Below are positions 7,060-12,914 of a DNA stretch of 12,914 nucleotides, in pieces. How positions within the stretch are numbered: the first letter of the stretch is position 1; each line of letters begins with the position of its first letter. The DNA comes from Phycisphaerae bacterium SM23_33. GTDB lineage: Bacteria > Planctomycetota > Phycisphaerae > SM23-33. A program made the translations under genes and the position numbers. The DNA lies in assembly GCA_001303665.1 (NCBI GenBank), contig LJUF01000047.1:1-12914 (forward strand), written 5' to 3'. Below the pieces are notes generated by a model that saw only the letters and a program-made list of their open reading frames with translations, did no database searches and was not told the origin of the DNA.

Positions 7060-7749
7060 TTACGTTTCCGACTCCAGTCGGCGTTCGAGCCAGGCGCGTT
7101 CCTCACGGGAGAGCTCTCCGCATTCCTTTTCGATCCAGGCGATGTCGCCGGCCATGATCGCCGCCTTGGCCGGCGGGCTGAGGGCGAATCCGGACAGCAC
7201 GCGGCTGCCCTCGGTCAGCAGGCGCTGTCCGAAATTCGGGTCCCTGGCGGCCAGCCTCAGCACCTCTCTTACCAGGGACGCCTCAATCCTGACTTCGTCC
7301 TTGCGTTCGGAAGCCGTCAGCGCCCGGCCGATAACGTCTCTTACCATGGAGGCGTCGGAGGTGGGCTGGTCCTTGGTTTCGGAGGCCGCCAGCGCGCGAT
7401 CGATCACCTCCATGATCTGCCGGGGGGTGAAGGGCTTCTCGATGTAGTCCGACGCCCCCAGCCTGACGGCCTCGACCGCCGAGGGCACGGAGCCGTAGCC
7501 GGTTATCACGACCACAGGTATGTCCGGCCGCCGGCTCCTGAGCGCGCGGACCAGCTCCATGCCGTCCAGATCGGGCAGCCTCAGGTCGGTGATCACCAGG
7601 TCAAACCGTTCCTTGAACGCGCGGTTCAGCCCGTCTTGGCCGGTGCACGCGGTAGCTACTTCATAACCCGCGTCGGTGAGGATGCGCCGGCAGCCCCTGG
7701 TTACCAACGGCTCGTCGTCGACCACCAGAATTCTCCGTGCTGCGGACAT
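7060..7749 (-). CDS. Single-receiver response regulator with a duplicated linker and a small helical C-terminal domain
   Basis: 229 residues from the ATG at 7749; the frame stays open to 7842, but the ATG has a purine-rich AAAGGCGAG site and lies downstream of the predicted sigma54 start point. The receiver domain is residues 1-120 with D11-D12, phospho-acceptor Asp55 (LVITDLRLPD), Thr83 and Lys105 (EKPF). The last receiver helix runs into two consecutive 24-residue repeats (115-138 and 139-162). Then comes a helical tail (about 163-229) reading RLAARDPNFGQRLL...GFALSPPAKAAIMAGDIAWIEK. I see no DNA-binding, GGDEF, HD or kinase output. The tail's pattern (DP, hydrophobic pairs, LS, then a GD dipeptide) recalls the small LigA/NHLP-type helical fold, but that is tentative. 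It may act by protein contact or as a phosphate sink. Its receiver is very similar to that of the downstream REC-FNT gene. Confidence 0.9.
   Translation of the reverse strand: MSAARRILVVDDEPLVTRGCRRILTDAGYEVATACTGQDGLNRAFKERFDLVITDLRLPDLDGMELVRALRSRRPDIPVVVITGYGSVPSAVEAVRLGASDYIEKPFTPRQIMEVIDRALAASETKDQPTSDASMVRDVIGRALTASERKDEVRIEASLVREVLRLAARDPNFGQRLLTEGSRVLSGFALSPPAKAAIMAGDIAWIEKECGELSREERAWLERRLESET
7264..7407 (-). repeat. Two 72-bp tandem in-frame repeats within the response regulator gene
   Basis: Units at 7336-7407 and 7264-7335 encode VIDRALAASETKD... and VIGRALTASERKD..., each 24 residues, ending SMVRD and SLVRE. A third partial unit begins VLRLA. The repeated part starts in the last helix of the receiver domain, so it extends the linker to the C-terminal tail by one helical module. 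The nucleotide copies have diverged, mostly at third positions, so this is an old duplication retained under selection rather than an assembly artefact. Confidence 0.85.
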
Positions 7750-7807
7750 GGTGCGCTCGCCTTTCTTTGGCAGTGGATTTCCTGCCTGCCTGACATCTGG
7801 ACTGCGG

Positions 7808-7824
7808 GGCAAAGCCCATGCCGG
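7808..7824 (-). promoter_or_regulatory. Sigma54 (RpoN) -24/-12 promoter for the response regulator and REC-FNT genes
   Basis: The minus strand reads CCGGCATGGGCTTTGC. The GG is at 7822-7821, exactly 10 bases lie between, and the GC is at 7810-7809, preceded by TT. Compared with the consensus TGGCAC-N5-TTGC, it keeps GGCA, the following G, and TTGC. The predicted start is about 7797, giving a 48-base leader before the ATG at 7749. The sigma54 activator that such a promoter needs is encoded at 10058-11503. Confidence 0.68.
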
Positions 7825-7893
7825 TCGCCATGCCTGCGGCACATTTGCTTTGCCAAGCCGAGTAAGTTACCTGCAAGCGACGAGATACGCAAC

Positions 7894-7917
7894 GCCGGCC
7901 GGCTGGTTCTGGCCGGC
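7894..7917. promoter_or_regulatory. Candidate upstream activator site (inverted repeat) for the NtrC-type regulator
   Basis: A perfect 7-bp inverted repeat GCCGGCC (7894-7900) / GGCCGGC (7911-7917) has a 10-base spacer and is centred about 108 bases upstream of the predicted sigma54 start. That distance is typical for enhancer sites of NtrC-family activators. A direct repeat GGCCGGCTG also occurs at 7897-7905 and 7911-7919. The GC-only arms reduce confidence. Confidence 0.4.
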
Positions 7918-8015
7918 TGTCAATCGCGATTTCTTCCCCCATTGTACGTCATCGGGGTTCACCTGTATGCCGGCGCCATACACCCACGGTCGTTGCGTGT
8001 GGACAGCGAGAAGCT

Positions 8016-8043
8016 TTGCCAGGGGACCGAGACAGTCTAGAAT
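8016..8043 (+). promoter_or_regulatory. Sigma70-type promoter for the histidine kinase gene
   Basis: TTGCCA at 8016-8021 (five of six consensus bases), a 16-base spacer, then TAGAAT at 8038-8043 (five of six). The predicted start near 8050 lies about 20 bases before the ATG at 8071. That leader includes a GGAG eight bases before the start codon. Confidence 0.6.
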
Positions 8044-8070
8044 AGGGCCGCCGAACCTGGAGTTCGACCG

Positions 8071-10092
8071 ATGACGCTTAGACGCCGCACGGTACTGAGC
8101 ATGTTGTCAGTGGTGGCCATCTCCGGAGGCGTCTGCACGCTGATCGGGGGGCACCTGCTCTGGCGGTACCTGGGTCGGGAGGCCGAGAACCGCGTTCAGC
8201 AGGACCTGAACGCGGCCCGGGAGTTTTACGACCATCGGCTGGAGGCGATGGCCGCCGCGCTGCAATACACCGCCCTGGGTGAGCGCTTCTCCGAGGCCGT
8301 CGCCGCGGCAGAGACAGGCTACCTGGCCCCGCGGCTGGCCGCCGTCCGCCGCAGCGCCGCGCTGGACCTGCTGTACGTGGCAGACGCCCAGGGCCGCGTG
8401 ATCCACAGGGCCCATCGCCCCCAGGCCTCCGGCGATTCCGTCGCCGACGACCGCCTGGTGAGGGAGGTGCTCCAGGGCGGGGGCGTTACCTCGGGCACGA
8501 TGCTCGTCCCGGTCGAGACTTTGGAAAAGGAGGACCCCTCCCTCGCGGAACGAGCCAGAATCCGGATCCTTCCGACCCCCAAGGCCGTCCCCTCCGACAG
8601 CACCGAGCTGGACGCCGGCATGATGCTTTGCGCGGCGGGGCCCGTGTTCGGCCCCGGCGGCAGGCTGGTCGGCGTGTTGCGGGCGGGCACGCTGCTCAGC
8701 CGGAATTACGAACTCGTGGACCAGGTCCAGAACACGGTGTTCCGCGGCGAGCAGTACGCCGGCAAGCCGCTCGGCACCGCCACCGTGTTCCAGGATGACG
8801 TGCGCATCTCCACCAACGTCCTGCGGGAGGACGGCTCGCGGGCCATCGGCACGCGCGTCAGCGCCGAGGTTCACGACCACGTCCTGCGGCAGGGCAAGGA
8901 CTGGCTCGGGCGGGCCTGGGTCGTCAATGACTGGTACGTGTCGGCCTACGCCCCGATCACCGACGTGGACAGGAAATCGATCGGCATGCTGTACGTCGGC
9001 GTGCTCCAGCGGAAGTTCCGCGACGTCGCGCTGAACACACTGGTGACGTTCGCACTGGTGACCCTGGCCGGCCTGCTGGCCGCCGGCCTGGTGGCCTGGA
9101 AGCTCGCCGACAGCGTCTCGCGTCCCGTCCGCGCCCTGGTGGCCGCCTCCGAGGCGGTCGCGCGGGGGGACTTCTCCGGAACCGTGCCGGTGAGCTCCTC
9201 CGGGGAGATCAGCGCCCTGATGCGGACCTTTAACGCCATGGCCAACTCGCTCAGAGAGCGGGACGAGCTGCTCAAGCAGCGAACACGCCTTCAACTGACC
9301 CGTTCGGAGCGGCTGGCGGCGGTGGGCCGGCTGGCCGCCGGCGTCGCTCACGAGATCAACAACCCCTTGACCGGCGTGCTCACCTTCTCCCACATGCTGC
9401 TCAGGAACGCCCCGGAGAATTCCCAGCAAAAAGAGGACATCGAAGCGATCATTGACGCCACGGGCCGTTGCCGGGACATCGTCCGCGGCCTGCTGAACTT
9501 CTCGCGCCAGAACGAGCCGCAAAAAAGCCTTTCCAGCTTGAACGAGGTGCTCCGCCGGGCGCTGAACCTCACCCGAAACCAGGCTCGCCTCAACCGAATT
9601 GCTGTGGTGGAGGACATGGATGCGGACCTGCCTCACCTGGTGATCGATCCCAACCAGATCCAGGAGGTGGCCGTGAACGTGATCCTCAACGCCATAGACG
9701 CCATGCCGGACGGCGGGACCCTCACCGTCCGCACCCGGGCCGCGGCCCAGGACAGCGGGGCCGCTGAGGGCGAGCGTGCCGCTGGGCCGTCCGGCGAGGC
9801 CCGGCCGGCGGGGCCCCCCGGCCGCTGGGCTGAATTCGAGATCGCCGACACCGGCTGCGGGATTCCTCCGGAGAACCTGGAGCACATCATGGACCCGTTC
9901 TTCACGACCAAGCCGCCCGGCAAGGGGACCGGGCTGGGCCTGGCGATAAGCTACGGGATTGTGACCGAACACGGCGGCCAGATCAGGGTGGCCAGCGAAC
10001 TGAACCGCGGGACCATGGTCACCGTCCGCCTGCCCGTTGCGCCGAAGGAAAAGGCCGATGAAGACGAAGCCGCGCATACTCGTGGTGGATGA
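8071..10092 (+). CDS. Membrane sensor histidine kinase, Cache-HAMP-HisKA-HATPase
   Basis: 673 residues, ATG at 8071 with GGAG eight bases upstream. Membrane helix 1 is about 8-30. A long extracytoplasmic region (about 35-318) has the Cache-type pattern, including LYVADAQGRVIHRAHRP near 101-117, DVRISTNV at 243-250, the following GTRVSAEV, and WYVSAYAPITD at 288-298 with GMLYVGVLQRKF at 305-316. Helix 2 is about 320-343, then HAMP (344-395). The HisKA H-box is AAGVAHEINNPL with His427. The ATPase domain has the N-box NVILNAIDAM (536-545), G1 DTGCGI (593-598), FFTTKPPGKGTGLGLA (610-625). An Ala/Gly/Pro-rich insert at about 557-585 separates the N-box from G1. Cache kinases of this type sense small molecules such as carboxylates; the ligand is unknown. 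It overlaps the regulator gene by 35 bases and is the only kinase here for three receiver domains. Confidence 0.96.
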   Translation: MTLRRRTVLSMLSVVAISGGVCTLIGGHLLWRYLGREAENRVQQDLNAAREFYDHRLEAMAAALQYTALGERFSEAVAAAETGYLAPRLAAVRRSAALDLLYVADAQGRVIHRAHRPQASGDSVADDRLVREVLQGGGVTSGTMLVPVETLEKEDPSLAERARIRILPTPKAVPSDSTELDAGMMLCAAGPVFGPGGRLVGVLRAGTLLSRNYELVDQVQNTVFRGEQYAGKPLGTATVFQDDVRISTNVLREDGSRAIGTRVSAEVHDHVLRQGKDWLGRAWVVNDWYVSAYAPITDVDRKSIGMLYVGVLQRKFRDVALNTLVTFALVTLAGLLAAGLVAWKLADSVSRPVRALVAASEAVARGDFSGTVPVSSSGEISALMRTFNAMANSLRERDELLKQRTRLQLTRSERLAAVGRLAAGVAHEINNPLTGVLTFSHMLLRNAPENSQQKEDIEAIIDATGRCRDIVRGLLNFSRQNEPQKSLSSLNEVLRRALNLTRNQARLNRIAVVEDMDADLPHLVIDPNQIQEVAVNVILNAIDAMPDGGTLTVRTRAAAQDSGAAEGERAAGPSGEARPAGPPGRWAEFEIADTGCGIPPENLEHIMDPFFTTKPPGKGTGLGLAISYGIVTEHGGQIRVASELNRGTMVTVRLPVAPKEKADEDEAAHTRGG

Positions 10093-11503
10093 CGATCCCC
10101 TGGTTCGGCGCAGTTGCGAGCGCATTCTCGGGCAAGACTACGACGTGAGATTGACCGAGGACGGCCGGCGGGGATTGGCGTTGCTGGAGGCAGAGCGTTT
10201 CGACCTCGCCCTGGTCGACCTGAAGCTGCCCGACATCAGCGGCGTGGACATTCTCGGCCGCGCGCCGGACGGCTTTCCGGACGTGCCGATCGTCGTGATC
10301 ACGGGGTACGCCACCATCCAGAGCGCCGTAGAAGCCATCAAGATGGGTGCCTTCGATTACGTGGCCAAGCCTTTCAGCCCGGAGGAGCTGGAGGCCGCCG
10401 TGCACAAGGCCCTGCGCGAGCGGCGGCTTTTGAGGGACTATCGTGAACTTCAGGAGGCGCTGGCGGATCGTTACCGGATCTCGCGGCTGGTGGGGGAAAG
10501 CCCGGCGATGAAACGCGTGCTGGCCCTCGTGGAGCAGGTCGCCCAGACCGATGCCACCGTGCTGCTGACCGGCGAGAGCGGCACGGGCAAAGAGCTGGTC
10601 GCCCACGCCATTCACTTTTCAAGCCCGCGCAAGAACGGGCGTTTCGTCGCCGTCAATTGCGGGGCCATCGCCCCCAGCCTGGTTGCCAGCGAACTGTTCG
10701 GCCACGTCCGCGGCGCGTTCACGGGTGCCATCGCGAACCACGACGGGCTTATCCAGGCCGCCGGCGGCGGCACCCTTTTCCTTGACGAGATAAGCAATCT
10801 GTCGCTTGACCTCCAGGCTACGCTGCTGCGAGTCATCGAGACCCGCGAGGTCCGGGGCGTGGGGGCCTCCGATTCCGTCAAGGTGGACGTCCGCTACATC
10901 GCCGCCACCAACCGCGACCTCCAGACCCTTGTGGGGGAAGGCAGGTTCAGGGAAGACCTCTTCTATCGCCTGAACGTTTTTCCCATACACATCCCGCCGC
11001 TGCGCGAGCGCCGGGAAGACATTCCTCTGCTGGCCCGGCACTTCTTGTCGATTTTCTCGGCCAGGATGCACAAGCGCATCGAGGAGTTCACGCCGGAGGC
11101 CATCGAGGTCCTGATGCAGTATGATTGGCCCGGCAACGTCCGGGAACTGTACAACGTCATCGAGCGCCTGGTCATCCTCTGCACGGGCGGGCGGGTCGGC
11201 CAGGCGCACCTTCGCGAAGGCGGGCCGCGGGGGCCATATCTCGCCCCCCGCGTCGCCAGGAAGGCCTCCCCGCCCCTGCCCTCGATCCCGAAGACCGCCG
11301 CGGAGCTGAACGAGCTCAAGAAAAGGCTGCGCGATCAGGCAGTGGTCGAGGTGGAGAGGGCCTTCCTTCTGGAGGCCCTGCGCCGGAATGACTATAACGT
11401 CACCAAGGCCGCTGACGAGATCGGCATGCAGCGGCCGAACCTTCAGGCCTTGCTGAGGAAGCACGGCCTGCGGATACGGGACCTGATCGACCGGCGTGAA
11501 TAG
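10058..11503 (+). CDS. Sigma54-dependent NtrC-family response regulator
   Basis: 481 residues. I chose the ATG at 10058 (AAGGA eight bases upstream) rather than the TTG at 10037. It overlaps the kinase gene by 35 bases. The receiver domain (1-120) has D11-D12, phospho-acceptor Asp54 (LVDLKLPD), Thr82 and Lys104. The AAA+ domain (about 143-375) has Walker A GESGTGKE (172-179), the sigma54-contact loop GAFTGA (219-224), Walker B TLFLDE (239-244) and RFREDLFYRLNVFPI (296-310). The C-terminal Fis-type helix-turn-helix (about 430-475) contains NVTKAADEIGMQRPNLQALLRKHG. It is predicted to be phosphorylated by the upstream kinase, to form a hexamer and to activate sigma54 promoters. The divergent promoter at 7808-7824 is the obvious nearby target. 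All catalytic motifs are intact. Confidence 0.96.
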   Translation: MKTKPRILVVDDDPLVRRSCERILGQDYDVRLTEDGRRGLALLEAERFDLALVDLKLPDISGVDILGRAPDGFPDVPIVVITGYATIQSAVEAIKMGAFDYVAKPFSPEELEAAVHKALRERRLLRDYRELQEALADRYRISRLVGESPAMKRVLALVEQVAQTDATVLLTGESGTGKELVAHAIHFSSPRKNGRFVAVNCGAIAPSLVASELFGHVRGAFTGAIANHDGLIQAAGGGTLFLDEISNLSLDLQATLLRVIETREVRGVGASDSVKVDVRYIAATNRDLQTLVGEGRFREDLFYRLNVFPIHIPPLRERREDIPLLARHFLSIFSARMHKRIEEFTPEAIEVLMQYDWPGNVRELYNVIERLVILCTGGRVGQAHLREGGPRGPYLAPRVARKASPPLPSIPKTAAELNELKKRLRDQAVVEVERAFLLEALRRNDYNVTKAADEIGMQRPNLQALLRKHGLRIRDLIDRRE

Positions 11504-11520
11504 CGCCGCTGCCCCGCCGC

Positions 11521-11544
11521 ACGGCCGGCTGGCGCCTGGGCCGT
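11521..11544. terminator. Hairpin between convergent genes, possible bidirectional terminator
   Basis: ACGGCC (11521-11526) pairs perfectly with GGCCGT (11539-11544), with an inner GGC/GCC. It lies in the 43-base gap between the regulator stop and the nucleotidyltransferase stop. There is no T-tract on either side, so its efficiency is doubtful. Confidence 0.35.
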
Positions 11545-11546
11545 CC

Positions 11547-12569
11547 TCAGCGCCTCTTCTTGAGCAGTTGCCGGAAGATCTGGCGGCGAAAGGAATCGAA
11601 GTACCAGTGCGTCCGCAGCACGACGCCGCGCGTCAACGTCGCCCGCAGGGCCGCGCCCGGCCGCCGCAGGCGCAGGCGAGAGATCAGCTCACCGCAGGCG
11701 GGCCTGGCCAGCACCCTTTCGGCCAGGTCCAGCGCCGCGGCCAGCGCCGTGGAGCTGCCGGTTCGGCTGGCGGCCTCGGCCAGCCAGTCCTCGTCGGGCT
11801 TGCCCGCGGCGCCGGCGGCGGCCTGGCAGACGTCCCACAGAAGCTGGAGACGGTCAAAGGCGTGACTGGCCGCCCCGTGCACCGCCGCGATCAGCAGCAG
11901 GGAGGAGGCGTCCGGGCGAGGCAGCCGCCACCCGGCCGGGGCCGCCTCCATCCGCAGGTCGTCGAACTCCACCGACACGCCGCGGCGGACGGTGGGGGAG
12001 TTGACCAGGTTCCAGTGGATCTCGACCGTCCCGCCCAGCCGGTCGGGGCGCCGCCAGCTCCGCTGGGCGTAGCCGGTTCCGTACTTCATCGCCGCCGAGC
12101 CCGCCGCGTAGCCCAGCCGCGACATCACCTCTTCTGCGCCCGCCAGGCAGCGGGCCGGGACCAGAAGGTCCAGGTCCGTAAACGGCCTCAACGCCGGAGC
12201 GGGGTAGAGCCGGTCGCCGAAATCGGCTCCCTTGATCGCGACCGCCGCCAGGTCGCGCCCGGCGAAGGCCGCCCCGATCTCCGCCAACTGCCCGCGGATC
12301 GCCAGCGAAAGGGCCGTCCGCCTCAGCAATCGCTCGTTGGCCCACTCCATCGCCGATTCCAGCTCGGGCGCGGCCCCGGCCGCGAGCCCGCCGGCCTGGG
12401 CGGCCCGTCGGAGGTTCGCCGCCACCGCCGGCAGCACGGTGTGGCGGTCGGCCAGCTTGACGAGCTGCTCGGCTTGGCCGCCCCGAAGGGGACGCTCGGG
12501 CAGCGGCTGCCGCGGACCGTTCGGGTCGCTCAGGGCCACCAGCCAGGACTGCACGCGACGCGAGAACAT
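11547..12569 (-). CDS. Nucleotidyltransferase family protein (NTP_transf_5-like)
   Basis: 340 residues from the ATG at 12569, which has GGAG eight bases upstream; a TTG at 12599 would add ten residues and is less likely. The family signature is AVAIKGADFGDRLYPAPALRPFTDLDLLV at about 109-137, with the KG (113-114), Arg128 and the paired Asp132/Asp134 expected to bind metal. It is followed by VEIHWNLVN at 182-190 (Glu-x-His-Trp) and AAVHGAASHAFDRLQLLWDV at about 228-247. These match the uncharacterised family-5 nucleotidyltransferases of the Pol-beta-like superfamily. Related genes often sit in exopolysaccharide or peptide-modification clusters, but no such partners are visible here. The substrate is unknown. 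It converges on the sigma54 regulator gene and may be the last gene of a unit extending right. Confidence 0.88.
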   Translation of the reverse strand: MFSRRVQSWLVALSDPNGPRQPLPERPLRGGQAEQLVKLADRHTVLPAVAANLRRAAQAGGLAAGAAPELESAMEWANERLLRRTALSLAIRGQLAEIGAAFAGRDLAAVAIKGADFGDRLYPAPALRPFTDLDLLVPARCLAGAEEVMSRLGYAAGSAAMKYGTGYAQRSWRRPDRLGGTVEIHWNLVNSPTVRRGVSVEFDDLRMEAAPAGWRLPRPDASSLLLIAAVHGAASHAFDRLQLLWDVCQAAAGAAGKPDEDWLAEAASRTGSSTALAAALDLAERVLARPACGELISRLRLRRPGAALRATLTRGVVLRTHWYFDSFRRQIFRQLLKKRR

Positions 12570-12778
12570 CACGCCCTCTCCGCCCCGGCGGCACGCCAAT
12601 CCCGCCCTGCGGATCGCCCGCCCGGGGGCCGACGCCCAACGGACTGTCCGGCGCTTGAGCCTCGCTCGCCGCTATCTGCTGCGATCCGAGGCCAAAGCTC
12701 TTCCTTGAGCTCCTCCAGCAAGGTCACAAGTTGACCGCTTGCATCACCCAGTAAATACCCCGCAGCAAGAAGTATCAA
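12569..12778 (-). CDS. Doubtful small ORF upstream of the nucleotidyltransferase
   Basis: 69 residues if it starts at the TTG at 12778. Its TGA shares one base with the nucleotidyltransferase ATG (TGATG), which would allow translational coupling. The first 30 residues have a hydrophobic start and an acidic helix (LVTLLEELKEEL); the rest is Arg/Gly/Ala-rich low complexity. I recognise no family. No Shine-Dalgarno precedes the TTG, and the TTG coincides with a possible -35 box. The frame is closed by a stop at 12848-12850. It may be only the untranslated leader of the next gene. Confidence 0.25.
   Translation of the reverse strand: MILLAAGYLLGDASGQLVTLLEELKEELWPRIAADSGERGSSAGQSVGRRPPGGRSAGRDWRAAGAERA
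12750..12778 (-). promoter_or_regulatory. Weak promoter candidate for the nucleotidyltransferase gene
   Basis: The minus strand has TTGATA (12778-12773, five of six bases), a 17-base spacer and TTTACT (12755-12750, four of six). It would give a leader of about 175 bases before the ATG at 12569 and would exclude the small ORF from starting at 12778. Confidence 0.3.
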
Positions 12779-12880
12779 GGCCGTTGCGGCCCCGCTCCGT
12801 GCCGAAGCCAGGAACCGGGAACCCCGGGGCCGGTCCCAAGCGGCAATTCAATTGGTCCCGTAGGGACGCCCCTTCGGCCC

Positions 12881-12906
12881 GTGTAATCTGTGTAATCCGT
12901 GGACTC
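12881..12906. repeat. Short tandem 9-bp repeat in non-coding DNA
   Basis: GTGTAATCT (12881-12889) is followed directly by GTGTAATCC (12890-12898) and a degenerate third unit GTGGACTC. It lies in a gene-free stretch (12779-12914) that also contains the palindromes CAATTCAATTG (12844-12854) and GTCCC-GTA-GGGAC (12855-12867). The base composition differs from the surrounding genes, which suggests a dispersed intergenic element, but only one copy is visible in this window. Confidence 0.5.
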
Positions 12907-12914
12907 GGGAACCA

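Larger units (their letters stand above)
7750..8070. promoter_or_regulatory. Divergent regulatory region between the REC/REC-FNT unit and the kinase/activator unit
   Basis: 321 bp without a supported gene. It separates two outward-reading units and holds a sigma54-type promoter for the minus-strand unit, a candidate activator dyad, and a sigma70-type promoter for the plus-strand unit (separate entries). A 9-base palindrome GTAAGTTAC lies at 7862-7870. An 8-bp inverted repeat GGCAAAGC (7808-7815) / GCTTTGCC (7847-7854) overlaps the -12 end of the sigma54 element. The region is visibly less GC-rich than its surroundings. Confidence 0.8.

Noticed and set aside
7750..7842. Longer N-terminus for the small response regulator
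   Set aside because: It would put the sigma54 element inside the gene, adds a non-family sequence before the receiver and lacks a ribosome site.
7661..7942. 93-residue minus-strand frame overlapping the regulator start
   Set aside because: It overlaps the receiver coding region in another frame and crosses the regulatory region; no family likeness.
8001..8015. Second sigma54-like GG-N10-GC on the plus strand before the kinase
   Set aside because: Only the GG and GC match; the CAC and TT positions do not, and a much better sigma70-type promoter overlaps it.
5773..8040. 755-residue open frame on the plus strand
   Set aside because: Antisense to the REC-FNT and regulator genes, rich in Gly/His/Gln/Arg with no domain pattern; a shadow frame caused by high third-position GC.
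8107..10125. 672-residue open frame on the minus strand
   Set aside because: Exact antisense shadow of the histidine kinase gene.
1..12914. CRISPR arrays, tRNA/rRNA genes, transposases or phage genes
   Set aside because: I looked for regularly spaced repeats, tRNA-like cloverleaf arms and transposase motifs and saw none.

Overview
This is high-GC DNA (clearly above 60 percent) with dense, GC-ending codon use and many long antisense shadow frames. The gene content is a type II secretion (T2SS) pseudopilin operon, a Cache-HAMP histidine kinase with an NtrC-type sigma54 activator, and an uncharacterised family-5 nucleotidyltransferase. This suits a bacterium from a metabolically complex, sigma54-rich, diderm lineage. 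I favour Planctomycetota (Phycisphaerae-like) or a relative, but that is inference from gene style, not a marker gene.

Layout. (1) Positions 1-5521, minus strand: a tightly packed T2SS operon in canonical order gspE-F-G-H-I-J-K. Most junctions are ATGA/GTGA-type overlaps or gaps of a few bases. gspK runs off the left edge. (2) 5522-5745: 224 bp intergenic. (3) 5746-7749, minus strand: a two-gene unit. The first gene encodes a stand-alone response regulator with an unusual helical tail. The second encodes an N-terminal receiver domain fused to a complete formate/nitrite transporter (FNT) channel. (4) 7750-8070: a 321 bp divergent regulatory region. On the minus strand it carries a good sigma54 -24/-12 element, with an upstream dyad at the distance expected for an activator site. 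On the plus strand it carries a sigma70-like promoter. (5) 8071-11503, plus strand: a membrane Cache-HAMP-HisKA-HATPase kinase overlapping an NtrC-family REC-AAA-Fis regulator. (6) 11547-12569, minus strand: a family-5 nucleotidyltransferase converging on the regulator gene, preceded by a doubtful small ORF. (7) 12779-12914: non-coding, with short palindromes and a 9-bp tandem repeat.

Proposed working of the central island (inference). The kinase senses an extracytoplasmic small molecule and phosphorylates up to three closely similar receiver domains. The NtrC-type regulator would turn on the divergent sigma54 promoter that drives the small regulator and the REC-FNT channel. The same phosphorelay could act directly on the channel through its fused receiver, giving transcriptional and post-translational control of a monovalent-anion (formate, nitrite or similar) channel. 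A phosphorylation-controlled FNT channel is the most noteworthy element in the window.
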